Shown piece by piece: positions 10,868 through 22,549 of a stretch of DNA of 64,000 nucleotides. Made by a program: the position numbers and the translations under genes. Origin of the DNA: Lunularia cruciata. Its lineage: Eukaryota; Streptophyta; Marchantiopsida; Lunulariales; Lunulariaceae. The stretch's first letter is position 1. Every line of letters starts with the position of its first letter. The notes beneath the pieces were generated by a model. The model saw nothing but the letters and a program-made list of their open reading frames with translations, had not been told where the DNA came from and did not search any database. Location: assembly GCA_948567375.1 (NCBI GenBank), contig OX419760.1:40176001-40240000 (forward strand). The letters are read 5' to 3'.

Positions 10868-12163
10868 TTGAGTAAAATCATGCCGAGAGGGAGCACTTGT
10901 TTAGAACTAACCAGAAATATTAGAAAATGTATTCAATGGATAATTCGGTTAGATTTGGAGATATCGCTACAAGGATTAGAAGATGAAGACAAGGAATTAG
11001 GAGGAGATTTAGATATACTAGAATGTTTTATTAGTGGATGGGAGTATGCACATACTCATCGATACTTGGAACCTTGTGTTACTTACCCTCGTAGTAGAGA
11101 GTTTGTGAAGAAGTATTTTAGAAATCTAGATACTAAGGCCTTTTGCCAGCTTACTAGAATGGATGGGGATTCTTTTTTCAACATTAGTGGATTTGATTAA
11201 GACTCACACGATATTTGAGAAAAGGTACCGAAGGGAGCAAACACTTGTGTGGATCCAAGTTGCCCTAGCATTGGATAGATTTGTGCATCATGGCAATGGA
11301 GCTTATGTTGCACGGGGTTTAAATATTTGGGGCATTAGTGTTGGTTCAACAATTGCTTTTACTGATAGAGTTATGACAACCATATTAGATGTGATGAGGA
11401 GTCAAGTTGCTTGGCACAAACTCAAGGAGAGGAGGAGGATATCCATTGTTTTTGCACAGAAAGGTTTTCCCAATTGTGTTGGTTTGGTAGTGGAACATTG
11501 TTTCCTCTTGCAGCCCAACTAATTGTAGACAGGGAAATATATTTCAGCTGCAAGAGTTCATATTCTATAAACGGCCAAGTTATTTGTGATGATAAAAGGA
11601 GAATTATACATTTTTCCGGAGGTATGTTTTATGTTATGTATTGTTTTGTTAGGTATTTTTGCAATGCATTGGTGATCCTTTTGTATAGTTTACTAAAAGT
11701 ATGGCCTTTTTTATTTGCAGGAACGCTAGTGTCATGTCATGACATGACTTGTTTGAAAAAATTGTCACTATGGAATGATTTGAACCTAAGAGGGAGTTGT
11801 CGCACTTTTGAGGCAAAGGAGTACCTTTTAGGAGATTTGGGTTATGTACTCATGCATCACCTAGTCCCTGCTTTCAAGCAGGCTCGCTCAGAGGACAAGC
11901 AAGAGTTTAATAAATATTTAGCAAAGGCAAGAGTGATAAATGAGGATTGTATAGGAGTATTGAAAGCTAGATGGCATTCTCTTCGCAAGCTAAAAGTGCA
12001 ACTGAAAGACAATAGTAGAAATGCTTATTTGTTAAAGTGTGTATCGGTGTGTATTATTTTACATAATTTTTTAATCAATAGGTCTGACCTTTGGTTAAAG
12101 GACGATGGCGGATTTACAAAGGAAACTCAAATAGATCTAGAAATGTCTTTTAATGGTATTTAA
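10868..12163 (+). pseudogene. PIF/Harbinger-type transposase (HARBI1-like nuclease), frameshifted, one intron
   Basis: Three overlapping frames together spell a HARBI1/PIF nuclease. The N-terminal part (10868-11200) ends YFRNLDTKAFCQLTRMDGDSFFN. The middle (11163-11522) has RREQTLVWIQVALALDRF and GFPNCVG. The C-terminal part (from about 11480) has SYSINGQVICDDKRR, CHDMT, the third catalytic region YLLGDLGY and the tail KARVINEDCIGVLKARWHSLRKL. A 99-bp GT-AG intron (11622-11720) fits between SGG and TLVSCHD. One frameshift lies at the T run near 11172-11177 and a second near 11480-11500. There the first catalytic Asp of the usual VDGT box reads GSGT. It is therefore probably inactive. Terminal inverted repeats and a second MYB-like ORF were not found. 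Confidence 0.85.
11622..11720 (+). other. Intron of the Harbinger transposase
   Basis: It starts GTATG and ends ATTTGCAG. Removing it joins SGG to TLVSCHD, restoring the second DDE region. Its length (99 nt) is a multiple of three with no stop, so the frame also reads straight through it. Confidence 0.75.
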
Positions 12164-13788
12164 CTTAATAGAGAAGAAAGTAGATAAAGGGTGATGCAAC
12201 ATTGCCTTGATTATAACAATGATATACTTGATTGATTGAGATTCCATATAATGAAATATATATTTTTCAGTTATTCATCTCATATCTCATAGTCTGGTAA
12301 CTTAGACCATGAGTCTTTATCTTAGACCATGAGTGTATCTTGATGTAATATTGGGATAAGAATTCAAAGGATGCAAAAAGAATTCTATGAAGCTTAATCT
12401 GTACATTTGTAAAGCCTCAGTTTACACTTACAAGGTGTGGTGTTTAGCAAGTTTACACTTGAAAGTCACTTGTTGGATGTTGTTGGAAAAAAATGTGCCG
12501 ATATTGTAGACACTGTAAGATGGCGCTCATACACACTCGTACACGCGGGGGCTGCTCACAAACATAAAAAATGCTTCTGGGTCACCAAGTGGCGCCTATC
12601 GGCGCCACTCAATTGTGCTCATAGTCACTGGCGGACATTGCGGACTACACTTTAATATGCACAAATATTAAATGCACAGGTAGGCATATGCAATGCTTGC
12701 TTGGCCGGTTGGTGACATGGAGTGCCGCATGTTGCCACTTGGGATTTGAGTTCTTTTGGTTGAAAAAGGAAATTTTTCCTCCAAAGTGTACATTTAGTAT
12801 GTTTGGTATTGACTTTTTTTGCAACTAACTGGGTTATATAGACCTTCTTCTTTTCAATTCATGTCATTCTCGTGGGTGTGGAGGTGTTAGAAAGTTTGCG
12901 AGTGTGTGGGGTGTTGGAACAAGAAAGTGTCATTTTGCGAGGGTGTGTGAGTTCAAAGGAGAAAGATCCATTTTGAGAGTGGGGTGTTCGGAAGGAAATA
13001 TAGTCACTTGAATGAGGCAAATTGGTTGAAGCCCAACTCGAAGGAGACCAACTCGCTATGAGGAGCCTGGGAGAGTTAAAATTTTGAGAGTTTAGTTGAG
13101 AGGAAGAATTCCATTCACATTTCTAGTTAGAGTGCTTTGGAGACTCTAGAGAAACGACAAGGAGAGATTGAGAAGAAAGATAAGGAGAGCATTCAAGAGA
13201 CTGAGAGCAGATTCAATTTGAACCATGGCAGAAATCTGGGGATATGAAAAGATAGTTGATGGGCATGACATGAAGGAGATTGGCTCATAGCATTCCATAG
13301 CATTCAACACCCACCCAATTTCATCAAGTGGTGCTGGCTGGACAAACATCAGATTTGAACTACTGTTTTTGGAATTTAGGAGATCTATCTAGATGTAATG
13401 GGCCTCAAAATAACTCTTGGACTTCACTATCCACGGCCAAAGGTATTCTTCAAACCTTCTTCATTGTTTGCTCTTCATTCCACTTCAAGATTTTCATTGA
13501 TTTTCATTTATTTCAAGTTTATTGGTTCCAAATCATCAGCGCCTCCCAGCATCCTCCTGTGCCATCCCCAAACCCTAAACCCCTACGCGTGAGCGCCTTC
13601 CCGTAGGAGGAACTCCACAGCACGGCACCCAACACTTTCGCGGGGCTGCATGTGGCCCCTAGCATCTCTTTCACTGTTTAGCAACGCCATCCAGCGCAGC
13701 TGCGCCTACGGGCACCGTCCATGGGCGCCTATGTGCGGTGTTGGCTGCCTCCTAGCGTCGTGCGGGAGGCACCAGGGTCAGGGCCTGA
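12164..13788. other. Spacer with no supported gene
   Basis: It contains AT-rich sequence, then a stretch with short repeats such as cttagaccatgagt (12302-12335). Open frames are short and unrecognised. It separates the Harbinger relic from the retrotransposon cluster and may contain the right end of the Harbinger element. Confidence 0.5.
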
Positions 13789-15251
13789 AGAGAAACACAC
13801 ACTTTCACACTCAAACTTGGATGCCCCAAAGGAGCACCTTCTCTTTATTATATAGGCAAAGCGGATCTCCTCCAATTGTAATACTCCGAGGACAAGAGAA
13901 GAGAGAAAGCAAAGATTGCACACTCAAACATTCGATGCTCCAAAGGAGCACCTTCTCTTTATTATATAGACCAAGAGGATCTCCTCCAAGGAAGCTCCAC
14001 CCTAGGATTAGGGATACAGATAGATGACATGTCAGCAAGTTCCATCCTTGGATTACTTACTTGGATGGGTGACATGTCTGATCTAGGTCCTATCTGGTTG
14101 GTCAAATAAGCTTTGACCGAAGGGAATCTTTTAGGGAATCTTCCTGTAGGAATCTCAAAATCACATGAGTAAGGTACCATTGGAAAGCTCTTGACGAGAC
14201 AAAGCAAGGGGAGGGAGGCCAGCCTTTCCTCAATTGGGGACAAATTTGCACATTTTTGAGGCCTAATTCATCCGTTTAGGCCTCCAAAATTGCCTTCAAA
14301 GATTTCAGGCATATTTTGGTTCCTACTCTATTAGTAGAAGTCCCCTTTTGGTGATACCTCTTTCTGATCTGTTTAGTGCATCATGTGTAACAACCTTCCA
14401 GATGTTACCAAACCAATTCTCACCTTTAAATCATATGTCTAGCTATTGGTTCTAAGGTTCTCAAGTCTATTTCGGTTTCTGCACTATTAGTAGAAGTACT
14501 CTTTTGGTGATACTTCTATCTTATCTATGTTGACCATCATGTATAATATCATTCTAGATGTTACCAAACCGAATTTCACATCTAGATCATATGGCTAGCT
14601 CTTGGTATTACACCAATGAAGCTCCACCATAGGATTAGGTACATAAATAGGTGACATGTCAGCAAGCTCCACCCTTGGATTACTTACTTGGATGGGTGAC
14701 ATGTCGGTCCTTGTCCTATCTGGTTGGTCAAACAAGCTTTGACCAGAGGGAATCTTTTAGGGAATCTTTCTGTAGGAATCATAGAATCACGTGGGTGAGG
14801 TACCATTGGAAAGCTCTTGATGAGACAAAGCTAAGGGGAGGTAAGGCAAGCCCTTCTTCTGTTGGGGGGGGGGGGAATCTACTCATTTTTGAGATCTAAT
14901 TCATCCGTTTAGGCCTCCAAAATTACCTTCAAAGATTTCAGGCATATTTTGGTTCCAACTCTATTAGTAGAAGTCCCCTTTTGGTGATACCTCTTTCTGA
15001 TCTATTCAGTCCATCCTGTGTAACATCTTTCCAGATGTTACCAACCCAATTCTTACCTTCAAATCATATGTCTAGGTATTGGTTCTAAGGTTTTCAAATC
15101 TATTTTGGTTTCCTGCTCTATTAGTAGAAGTACCCTTTTGGTGATACTTCCATCTAATCTATTTTGACCATCATGTATAACATCATTCCAGATGTTATAC
15201 AACCAAACCAAATTTCACATCTAGATCATATGGGTAGCTCTTGGTATTACA
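13789..15251 (-). repeat. 3' LTR of old family 1 copy, split by a nested solo LTR
   Basis: Pieces 13789-13876 and 14613-15251 together match one family 1 LTR. The piece boundaries are the two copies of the CCAAT target duplication around a nested solo LTR. The LTR ends in GGTATTACA at 15251, followed by a purine-rich tract (minus strand aaaaagagggaggtt) that fits a polypurine tract. The left terminus has decayed or been lost: the expected TGTAATACTCCGAGG is not seen. Confidence 0.8.
13877..14612 (-). mobile_element. Family 1 solo LTR nested inside an older family 1 LTR
   Basis: It runs from TGTAATACTCC to GGTATTACA (736 bp). Exact 5-bp target duplications CCAAT flank it at 13872-13876 and 14613-14617. 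There is no internal region, so it arose by recombination between the LTRs of an inserted element. Strand follows the coding direction of the complete copy at 43130-49729. Confidence 0.9.
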
Positions 15252-15264
15252 AACCTCCCTCTTT

Positions 15265-18200
15265 TTAAGACGCAACGTCCTCGTTGTGCAATTGTTGCTC
15301 AAATGCTTGCACCAACACCGGTGCATGTGTCAAATTGGCAGCGGATTTCCAGGTTGCTTCATAGAGAGGGTAACCTTTCCACAGGACAAGATAATCCACC
15401 AGTGGATGACGAGTACCATGCATGCATTTTTGGAGAATATGCTCCACTTCATATTCCTTGTTGCCATCAACAAGTGTCGGACAAGGTCAAATGTCTTGTG
15501 TGGAATGACCCAAGCCTGATCAGGGAGCATATTTGCGTAGTAGGGAAACATGGAACACTGGATGGATCTTCATGTGTGGTGGTAGCTCAAGGTGATAGGC
15601 CACAGCGCCGACTCGACAGAGAATTGGGAAAGGCCCAATAAAACGAGGTCCCACTAATGTGAGGTTGGTTGTCGATAGCCACACTTGATCCCCAACATTG
15701 AACTCCATGTGCCTATGGTGTGCATCAACATACTGCTTTTAGCAATTTTGTGCAATCTATAATTTGTGCTGAGCGCACTTCACCCCTTGTTGGATTCTAG
15801 AAACAAATGTGTTGACTGCATCGACCTTGGTAGCCACTGGACGGATCTTCATCAAGCTAGAAGGTGTGAAGGGATGCTCACCACACATGAGGAAGAACAG
15901 AGTGACCTGGGTGGAGGCATTCACTGAATGTTGTAAGTGAATTCCACCAACGGGAGTAGGATGTCCCACCTCTCTTGCTCTTCTAAGGTGAAGCCCCGTA
16001 ACATGTCTTCAATAGTGCGATTAGCCTGGTTGGTTTGTCCATCTGTTTGTGAGTGGTAAGTTGTGGACATGGCCAACTTGGTTTTGAAGAAATCAAAGAT
16101 GGTGCACCAAAACAAACTAGTGAATTGAGTACCCCTATTGGTGATGAGTACTCGAGACAAGCCATGGTAAGAGAAGACTGCATCTAAGTATAATTGAGCA
16201 AGTTGTGGAGCGGTCACTTCCTTGGTGGTAGGGCATACATGAATCATTTTGCTGAGCCGGTCCACAAAGACCACGATGGAGTCAAATCTTGATGTGGTCT
16301 TGGGTAATTCACATACGAGATCCATACACACCTGTTCCCAACGTTGTGTAGGAGTGGGGAGAGGTTGCAAGAGCCCTACAGGAGCTTGATTAGAAGCTTT
16401 GTTCTGTTGACAAAGTAAGCAACTGCGCATATAGTCCATCACATTGTCGCTCATCTTGGGCCAATAGTAATGGCGTTGGACTGCATCCAAGGTCTTGTCC
16501 ACTCCAACATGACCTGCAATGGCCAAATCATGACATTCCGCTAGAATGGTGGTGCACAATTTTGGGACATTTGGAATCCATAATCTGCCATCACTAAAGG
16601 TGAGTCCTTAGGTGTTGGTGACGCACTTGGATAATTGCCCTTCTACAATCTGTGGATCAATTTTTGTAGCCGCCAGAATTTCTAGCCAGAATTTAGGGTT
16701 AATTTGAACCTCTACCACCAAGTTGTTTGCCATTGACATGCGAGTGAATGCATCTGCAAGTTGCTTTTTACCTTCAACGTAGGTGATTGTCATGTTGAAG
16801 TGTTGTCACCACTGGCGACGAGATAGATCCTTTTGCATCTTGAGGTAGACTAGAGGTTTGTGGTCTATCTCTACCACAAATGCCTTCTTGCCCAGATAGT
16901 GCTTCCAATGCTTGGTTGCTAGGACAATGGCCAACTCTTCTCGTTCTGTGGTGTGGTAGTTACGCTCTGCTGATAACAACTTTCGAGAGAAATATACAAT
17001 GGGATGCCATTCGTCATGCCACTCTTGTTGTAGGACTGCTCCAATTGCTACGCTTGATGAATCTATAGCCAACTTGATTGGATGTTTTGGGTCATACCAC
17101 TTCAAGATTGGTGCATGTAGCAAGGTGGCTTTCAATTCTTGAAAGGCCAACTCTTGTGCAGTTCCCCATGTCCACTTCTTCCCCTTGCCAAGTAGTGCTA
17201 TTAAAGGTTGTGTAACCTTGGAGAAGTCCTTATCAAATTGACGATAGAATCTCGTCCAACCCAAGAAGCTCTTGAGTTGAGTCTGATCTTCTGGCGCAGT
17301 CTATTTTTGAATGACCTCTATTTTATCTGTCAATACTTGAATACCCTCTACACTTACTCTATGCCCCAAGTAGTCAATTTCAGACTTGCCAAACTCACAC
17401 TTTGAGATTTTGGCACACAATTGATTCTGTCTTAGAATCTAGAGGACTTCTTGTAGATGCTGTTTGTGTTCCATCATCGGGCTACTATATACTAAGATGT
17501 CATCCAGGAAGACAATGACAAACTTATCCAAATATGGACAAAATATGTCATTCATTAGACTCATGAAAGTGGCAGGTGCGTTGGTGAGACCAAAAGGCAT
17601 CACAAGATACTCGAAGTGGCCATACCTAGTTTGAAAGGCAGTCTTGTACACATCCTCCTTTGCAATTTGGATTTGATTAAAACTGCTCCACAAATCTAGT
17701 TTGGTGAAGTGTCTTGCTCCATTGAATTGATCAATAGATCATCCATGCGAGGTAAGGGGTATTTGTTCTTCATTGTTTGCTGATTGAGACCCCGATAGTC
17801 AATGCACATGCGCATTGTACCGTCTTTCTTCTTCACAAACAAGACTGGAGCCCCATATGTTGATACGCTAGGTTGGATGAACCCTTTCTGCAACATATCC
17901 TCAATTTGATTCTTGCACTCCTCCAACTCATGAGGTGATAGGCGATATGGGGCCTTACAGGGAGGTATCTTTCTCGGGAGTGTCTCAATTTTATGATCTA
18001 CTCTCCTTTTTGGTGATAATCCTGAGGGTAGATCATCAAGAAAGACATCTTGAAACTCATTTACAACATCCTTCAATTTCTTAGGAATTTGTCCTCAAGT
18101 TTTGCACTCTAGACTTCTCTTATTAGACCCATGAAACACCTATCAGTCTTACAGATAGTTGTTGTCCCTATGACATAGAGAGGCAATTCTTGCCTATGTG

Positions 18201-18666
18201 GTTTTTCTTTAACCCCAATGATCAACCATTGGTGGGTTCTCACTACTTTCTTCCTCCAATCTACCATAGGATTGTAATGCTCCATCCATGGCATACCTAA
18301 GATTGCATCATAATGAGCTAATTGTATCATTCACTACTCAATTGCTTCTTGATATTTTCCTACAGAGAGTGTTGCCCGCCTGGGTAATGATTGAATTCTC
18401 TCTATTTGTCCGTTAGGTAACTCTACTTCTTCACTCTCATCTCTCTTTAGATCCATTCCCAATCTTATTGCAATAGAGCGAGACAAGAAATTCTCTATGG
18501 CTCTCGGATCTATTAACACTCTCACTTGATTGCCTTCTAGGACCCCATTTGATACAATCAATTGTGAGGTTGCCTTTCGGTACCTTTGTGCGCTTGTCTT
18601 CTTCCTTCCCTCACTTTTTTGCTTCCTTATTGATCCAATAAGGCCGCGAGGTACATTTACTGGCAA
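15265..18666 (-). pseudogene. pol of old family 1 copy (PR-RT-RNaseH-IN-chromodomain)
   Basis: Fragments in order on the minus strand: protease near 18500 (LIDPRAIENFLS, the D-S-G-A-T site altered to DPRAI). Reverse transcriptase 18076-17439 has [32 protein letters not shown] and the catalytic FLDDILVYS. RNase H near 17080 has [16 protein letters not shown]. The integrase zinc finger near 16535-16390 contains HVGVDKT and CLLCQQNK, and the integrase core follows with LVCELP, TNRGTQF and YHSQTDGQT. The chromodomain at 15447-15265 includes YLVLWKGYPLYEATW. Several stops and frame changes separate the pieces. Confidence 0.9.
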
Positions 18667-18669
18667 TCT

Positions 18670-19676
18670 TCATTTTTCAAAGTGATTTCCACCTCCTCCT
18701 CTTCAGTGCATCTCTCCATGTTGTTCAAAGATCACTTGTATGAAGGTCGAGGGCCTCTTGGAAGTTGAGCACGATAGTTGGTAGATATATGCCCAATACA
18801 ACCACAATTGTAACAACGGCATTGTTCTCATCGAGTTCCTTCTCCTCGTGGGACTCCATCTCTCCATTCTTCTACCCGTCTTCGTTCTCCTTGAAGCGGT
18901 TGTGCTCCTTGGTCTTGAAACCAAAGGTTGCCTAATTCCATTGGTACTAGTCTACCCATGGGTGGCATTTCTGCCCGATAATGTTGAGGTAGAGCTACTT
19001 CTTCACCTCTAGCTAATGCTCCTGCTATTCTTTGTGCACAAGAAATGGCTTCAAATATCATGCGAGGATTTTGTACCATGATTTCTTGGCGAATTTGCTC
19101 CTTCAACCCTTGTTTGAAATTGTCGAGAACCCCTGCTGGACTCATGTTGGTTATTGCAACTTGTAGATCCAAAAATGCCTCCACATACACTTGTATGTTG
19201 TTCTTTTGTTTCAATCCCCATAGTCGGATCCGGGCCATCTGCACAACATCCACCGATTGGAAATTCTTCAACAATCCTTCTTGCATTGTTGTCCATGTGA
19301 CCTTCCTTCTCTCGGCCAACATGGATCGTTCTCAAGTATCATACTATGTGAGGGCTTTATCAATCAAGTACCCACATGCAAACACGCCTGCATCATGCTT
19401 GGTGATCTCTGTTGAGAACAACTGAAAATATTGATTCATTCTCAAGATCCAGTTCTCCACTACTCCCATCGTATGCTGCTCCTTGTAAGGCTCGATGTTG
19501 CAGGTCTTCTTGATCCAGAGTAGTAATGTGGCTTCATTGTTGATAGGGTTTGTAGGCACGAGTGCCTCTCCAAGTACTTCAGTAGCAGGTTTTGGATTTT
19601 AAGACGGCTCTTCTTCTTGCATTGCTTGATCATTCCTGAGGGTCTGCGCTTGACTTTGTAACGCCTCCATGGTCAT
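18670..19676 (-). pseudogene. gag of old family 1 copy
   Basis: It matches the gag of the complete copy: a coiled, Gln-rich N-terminus, a capsid-like segment (WTTMQEGLLKNFQSVDVVQM) and a zinc knuckle near 18770-18815 reading CYNCGCIGHISTN followed by Tyr where the fourth Cys should be. In-frame stops are present. An in-frame TGA upstream of the chosen ATG (19686-19688) is also present in the complete copy. Confidence 0.8.
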
Positions 19677-19779
19677 CTTAATCTCTCAAAATTTGTTCAA
19701 CATCCCCTGCATTCCTTGCACCAATTCCTGCAACTATGGATCCATGGTTCTTGTAACACTTGATTGCTATACCTTAAAC

Positions 19780-19986
19780 TCAATAGAGAGTTAATATGAT
19801 CATCCTGGAGGGTGCACAAACTATTGGAGCTACCATTGGGGCCTTAGAAGCTACCACTCGTTGGTAATATTCCTCACCAAAATTCCTGACCACAAAATCC
19901 CTAAACATCACTTTCGGTCTTACTACATAACAAATTTCTACTTGAGTGTTAAAAGGGAAAGGATTTGGGACATTCAAATCCATCAC
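19780..19986 (-). pseudogene. Leader ORF b upstream of gag (old family 1 copy), 68 aa
   Basis: A short open frame between the 5' end and gag. It has the same spacing of landmarks as leader ORF a and the family 2 leader ORF: NP...P near the start, F..F....FG in the middle, then a Pro 14 residues after FG and a hydrophobic end. Its counterpart in the complete copy (48418-48621) is close in sequence. Function unknown; an N-terminal extension of Gag or a separate accessory protein are both possible. Confidence 0.6.
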
Positions 19987-20204
19987 AACAAAATGTAAAT
20001 TATCAAATTACACTCTCTATTGTAAATCACTACAGGCAAAATCACTGGGTTTGGCAAATTCATTATTGTATCCATGAACTCTGCCCTGAAGTGAAAAACC
20101 AAATACACTCTCACTTGCTCGCGCTGAATGTACATAATCTTGATGTTGAATGGATTCAAGAATGGAAAGAGAGGCACTTGATATTGTCCTCCCGGAGCAT
20201 CCAT
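19983..20204 (-). pseudogene. Leader ORF a upstream of gag (old family 1 copy), 73 aa
   Basis: An open frame starting MDAPGGQ with the pattern NP...HF..EFMD.IMN.PNPVILPVV. It overlaps the start of leader ORF b by 4 bases. Counterparts lie at 48626-48847 (complete family 1 copy) and, more distantly, at 22667-22891 (family 2). Function unknown. Confidence 0.6.
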
Positions 20205-20284
20205 TCTATCCTCCTAATCTACCAATTACACCAGAATGTCTCTCCTCAACTCCAAATGCCTAGCATGAGCTTCAACTTTGGTAT

Positions 20285-21009
20285 GGTAAAACCAAGAGCT
20301 AGCCATATGATCTAGATGTGAAATTCATTTTGGTAATATATAGAATGATGTTATACATGATGGTCAAAATAGATCAGATAGAAGTATCACCAAAAGAATA
20401 CTTCTACTAGTAGGGTAGAAACCAAAATAGACTTGAAAACCTTAGAACCAATAGCTAGACATCTGATTTAAAGGTGAGAAATTGGTTTGATAACATCTAA
20501 AAGGATGTTGCATATGATAGACTAAACAAATCAAAAAGAGATATCACCAAAAGAGGACTTCTACTAATAGAGTAGGAACCAAAATATGCCTGAAATCTTT
20601 GAAGGCAATTTTGGAGGCCTAAATGGATGAATTAGGCCTCAAAAACATTCTAGTTTCTTCTCCAAAGGAGAGAAGGTTGGCCTTTCCTCCCCCTTGCTTT
20701 TTCTCATCAAGAGTTTTCCAATGGTACCTCACCCACATGATTTTGAGATTCCTATAGGAAGATTTTTTGGTCAAAGCTTGTTTGACCAACTAGATAGGAC
20801 TAGGACCGACATGTCACCCATCCAAGTAAGTAATCCAAGGGTGAAGCTTGCTGACATGTCACCTATCTATGTGCCTAATCCTATGGTGGAGCTTCCTTGG
20901 AGGAGATCCTCTTTGTGTATATAATAAAGAGAAGGTGCTCCTTTGGGGCATCGGATGATTGAGTGTGAAATTTGTGTTTTCTCTCTTCTCTTGTCCTTAG
21001 AGTATTATA
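20285..21009 (+). mobile_element. Family 1 solo LTR inserted in the inverted family 2 LTR
   Basis: A 725-bp family 1 LTR in the opposite orientation to the neighbouring old copy. It begins GGTAAAACCAAG (decayed TGTAATACCAAG) and ends GTATTATA. Target duplications are GGTAT (20280-20284) and GATAT (21010-21014), one mismatch. Joining the flanks restores the family 2 sequence ctttggtatttatagg. Confidence 0.82.
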
Positions 21010-21148
21010 GATATTTATAGGTAGCATACAAGGCCCTTGAGAAGCTTCCTTGAGCCGCTTTCTTAGAGTGCAAGCCAAGTTAACCAAGAAGCTTCTCAAG
21101 AAACTTTCTTCTAGAAACCGTATACTTGGTGTGCAAGCTAAGCTAGTT

Positions 21149-21168
21149 GGAAGCTTCTAGAAGCTTCC
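21149..21168. promoter_or_regulatory. Four-unit heat-shock-element-like motif in inverted family 2 LTR
   Basis: Four contiguous, alternately inverted 5-bp units fit nGAAn-nTTCn-nGAAn-nTTCn exactly. The same 20 bases occur at 22381-22400 and 27391-27410. Confidence 0.65.
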
Positions 21169-21321
21169 TTCTAGAAGCTATATACTTGAGGTGCAAGCTA
21201 AGCTAGCCGGGAGACTTCCCAAGAGGCTTCCTAGATACTTCCAAAATATTCTAGGCTAATTTGTCTTATTTGCTACTTTGTTAGCCCCACTAACTTTGTT
21301 GCTAAACTCCATATTGTTACA

Positions 21322-22227
21322 TGTTGGCACTTAATGGGGTACTTGTGGTGGTTATGATCACGGGTTGCAATTTCTGGTTACTTTGTCATGACGGAGTTCT
21401 TTGGGGATTCTAGATGAGATAGCATTGTAGTACACAATGGGTTTACTTGGAGTGGCACTTCGTGTCAACATGTTTCTTAATTCCCAATGAGGGAGGAGAC
21501 AATATTAGTCTTCAAACTATATCTCCATCACTTTTGGCTTAGTTTCTAAGGGTATATTGGTAGTACTAACAAGTTCTAACTTTAATAGCATTGGTGGATC
21601 TCTTAGAGATGGTGTTACCATGAGTGGAGGTCTAATACAAGAGGTGGTGTAGTATTGAGGTTGAACTCCATGGTAGAGTTCTTCCAATGTTTGAGGCAAA
21701 ACTACTAGTGAGGGGGGACTAACAAGTTGAGGAGCTTGTAGGAGTTCCAAAGAACGGCGGGAGAGAGCCTATGTGAGGCATACACTTGCATGAGATGGTT
21801 GATCAATTTTACTCAAAGAGTTATTGAGGCCCAAACAATCTATTTTTCAATATGGGATATTGGACAAGGAGTTGCAATGTAGAGTTTGTAATGCTATATT
21901 GTTATAGGCTACTACTCACCAACTTTGGTAGTAGTCTTTGGTTTGGCTGAGCATATTGAGCTCAACATGGTGGAGGAGAGAGTGGTGACATTTAGATTTG
22001 GTAGGAAGACCTCATCCATAGCTATTACTTCTTCTTGAGTGCAGTAGAGTGCACCACGCCATGTTAATTTTCAAGGGTAGGATGAATAGCCTAAATCCGA
22101 TAGAGCTAGTGGAGAGCCTAGGGTAGCTAGACCCTTACCTCTATTTTTGGGTCAACAATAGCCATTGAATGGTGTTGTTGCTCATTGGACTTGTGGTGGA
22201 CCTCATCACAAAAGAGAGTGCACTTAG
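21322..22227 (+). pseudogene. gag 5' part of the family 3 element
   Basis: Degraded sequence ending in a zinc-knuckle-like HWTCGGPHHKREC (22182-22220) that resembles CWTCGGPH..REC knuckles with the first Cys changed to His. The family 2 insertion lies immediately after it. The host sequence resumes at 27653 with a second Cys-rich stretch. The assignment of the upstream 800 bases to gag rests on position only. Confidence 0.55.
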
Positions 22228-22380
22228 TATAACAATATGGAGTTTAGCGATGAAGTTAGTTGGGCTTAGGAAGTAGCACATAAGACAAATTAGCCTAGAA
22301 TATTCCAGAAGTATCTAGGAAGCTTCTTGGGAAGCTTCCCGACTAGCTTAGCTTGCACCTCAAGTAAGTAGCTTCTTGAA

Positions 22381-22400
22381 GGAAGCTTCTAGAAGCTTCC
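22381..22400 (+). promoter_or_regulatory. Perfect four-unit heat-shock-element-like motif in U3
   Basis: Exact nGAAn-nTTCn-nGAAn-nTTCn match about 140 bp upstream of the LTR TATA box. Partial two-unit copies lie nearby, for example near 22456 and at 22500-22521. Binding by a heat-shock factor is inferred from the consensus only. Confidence 0.65.
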
Positions 22401-22541
22401 AACTAGCTTAGCTTGCATGCCAAGTAGGTGACTTCTAGAAGGAAACTTCTCAAGAAGCTTCCTAGTTAACTTGGCTTGCACTCTAAGAAAGCGGCTTGAG
22501 GAAGCTTCTTGAGAAGCTTCTCAAGGGCCTCGTATGCTACC

Positions 22542-22549
22542 TATAAATA
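22542..22549 (+). promoter_or_regulatory. TATA box of the family 2 LTR promoter
   Basis: TATAAATA, conserved at the same place in the other family 2 LTRs (50632-50639 and 54866-54873). A transcript start about 30 bp downstream is expected. Confidence 0.75.

Larger units (their letters stand above)
15252..20204 (-). mobile_element. Old family 1 chromovirus (Ty3/gypsy) copy, internal region, 5' end lost
   Basis: On the minus strand the order is two small leader ORFs, gag, protease, reverse transcriptase, RNase H, integrase and chromodomain, the same as in the complete copy at 43130-49729. The 5' LTR and primer binding site are absent: the sequence breaks near 20205 against an inverted family 2 LTR fragment. 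Stops and frameshifts occur throughout, so the copy is inactive. Its 3' LTR is the split LTR ending at 15251. Confidence 0.9.
20249..21321 (-). repeat. Inverted family 2 LTR fragment, split by a family 1 solo LTR
   Basis: Segments 20249-20284 and 21010-21321 are the reverse complement of the family 2 LTR. They include the inverted TATAAATA region next to the insertion and the outer terminus, whose reverse complement is TGTAACAATATGGAG, ending at 21321. The other end of this LTR is truncated near 20249 at the junction with the old family 1 copy. Confidence 0.8.

Noticed and set aside
10868-12163. A domesticated Harbinger-derived host gene
   Set aside because: Two frameshifts and a lost catalytic residue point to a decayed transposase.
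10200-12800. Terminal inverted repeats of the Harbinger element
   Set aside because: I looked for GGG/GC-rich inverted ends with TTA or TAA duplications and found no convincing pair.
15252-21009. Old family 1 copy with a normal LTR pair (13877-15251 and 20285-21009)
   Set aside because: The right LTR is in the opposite orientation and its flanks rejoin an inverted family 2 LTR, so it is an independent solo LTR. The old copy has no 5' LTR.
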